A DNA stretch of 6,172 bases from the NCBI GenBank assembly GCA_003166055.1, contig PMWR01000473.1:9091-15262 (forward strand), in the 5' to 3' direction. Shown piece after piece: positions 5,714-6,172 of the stretch. The stretch is from Acidobacteriaceae bacterium. GTDB taxonomy: Bacteria; Acidobacteriota; Terriglobia; Terriglobales; Acidobacteriaceae. Each line of letters opens with the position of its first letter. Position 1 is the stretch's first letter. The notes beneath the pieces are model-generated. The model ran no database searches. It saw only the letters and a program-made list of their open reading frames with translations, and was not told where the DNA came from. Both the position numbers and the translations under genes were made by a program.

Positions 5714-6172
5714 CTACTGCAATGACCGCGCCACGGCCCCAAAGAAATCCGAATCGTCCACCGGGCTGTGGTCGGCATCCGGCTTGGGCCGCGCGCTCAG
5801 CACCACAATCACCAGATTCTCTCTGGGATTGATATAGATGTGCTGCCCAAAGATGCCGACAGCCTCAAACGCTCCCGCATGGATCGGATCGCCTGCCTCC
5901 ATCGGCCACCAGAGGTAACCGTAGTCGACCAGCTTTCCCCCAATCGTGTGCGCCTTGCCGGCCTCCGCAAACCAACCCTCCGGCACCACTCGTTCAGCAT
6001 GCCCATGCTGCTCGATCACGCCGTCATCCAGCACAAACTGGCCAAAGCGCGCGTAATCCCGCAGTGTCGCACCCAACCCGCTGCCCGCCAATCCCATGCC
6101 GCCCGCCGACTCCAGCCACCACGTCGCATCCTCTTCCATCCCCAGTCGCGACCAAAGCGTTTCCGAAAGATA
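5714..6172 (-). CDS. C-terminal part of a beta-lactamase-family serine hydrolase (5' end off the window)
   Basis: The frame is open from the right edge to TAG at 5716-5714, giving 152 residues; an internal Met at 6139 is not the true start, since YLSETLWSRLG precedes it in frame. The text matches the C-terminal half of class C beta-lactamase-like / penicillin-binding-protein-like hydrolases: 'AGSGLGATLRDYARFGQFVLDDG', 'VPEGWF', 'YGYLWWP', then 'GIFGQHIYINPRENLVIVVLS', whose GIFGQ region replaces the usual KTG and is the style seen in 6-aminohexanoate-dimer-hydrolase-like members. The SxxK nucleophile and any signal peptide lie outside the window, so activity and location cannot be judged. Such proteins are usually exported esterases or amidases rather than true antibiotic-resistance enzymes. 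The gene runs in the same direction as the kinase gene, 63 bases upstream, and may share transcription with it. The substrate is unknown. Confidence 0.85.
   Translation of the reverse strand, partial: YLSETLWSRLGMEEDATWWLESAGGMGLAGSGLGATLRDYARFGQFVLDDGVIEQHGHAERVVPEGWFAEAGKAHTIGGKLVDYGYLWWPMEAGDPIHAGAFEAVGIFGQHIYINPRENLVIVVLSARPKPDADHSPVDDSDFFGAVARSLQ

Noticed and set aside
5714..6172. Antibiotic-resistance beta-lactamase
   Set aside because: The visible motifs (GIFGQ in place of KTG) fit the broad serine hydrolase family better than true class C enzymes, and the SxxK active site is outside the window.

Overview
The window looks like chromosomal DNA from a Gram-negative bacterium of fairly high GC content. 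My best guess is Acidobacteriota (Terriglobia-like), based on the style of the NtrY/NtrX pair and on the first partial gene, which resembles short conserved proteins I associate with that phylum. The sequence alone does not prove this. I see no rRNA, tRNA, CRISPR array, transposase or phage structural gene.

Layout. At the left edge is the start of a small minus-strand gene of unknown function (bases 1-119, cut by the window), preceded by an excellent ribosome binding site. A divergent non-coding region of about 300 bases follows. It holds a small stem-loop, a near-perfect 14-base direct repeat and an extended -10 promoter that drives the plus-strand genes. Two plus-strand genes come next, 25 bases apart. 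The first encodes an endolysin-like N-acetylmuramidase (peptidoglycan-binding domain plus catalytic domain) with no signal peptide. The second encodes a small unrecognised protein with a clear Sec signal peptide. These two genes have visibly lower GC than the rest.

The right two thirds is on the minus strand and reads, in transcription order: the C-terminal part of a beta-lactamase-family serine hydrolase (cut by the right edge), a membrane sensor kinase of the NtrY type (777 aa), and its response regulator of the NtrX type (451 aa). Kinase and regulator overlap by 4 bases (ATGA), so they are almost certainly translated together. The kinase has three N-terminal membrane helices, a large extracytoplasmic segment, a fourth helix, then HAMP, PAS, HisKA and HATPase modules. 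It should phosphorylate Asp52 of the regulator, which has receiver, AAA+ and Fis-type HTH domains. The regulator's GAFTGA loop, which normally contacts sigma-54, is replaced by SAQPGR without any change in length, so it may not be a classical sigma-54 activator.

The points most worth a second look are the muramidase/secreted-protein cassette (a possible toxin and periplasmic protector, or a captured lysis module), the lost GAFTGA loop, the apparent leaderless start of the kinase gene, and the direct repeat in the divergent promoter region. None of these amounts to proof of a new system.
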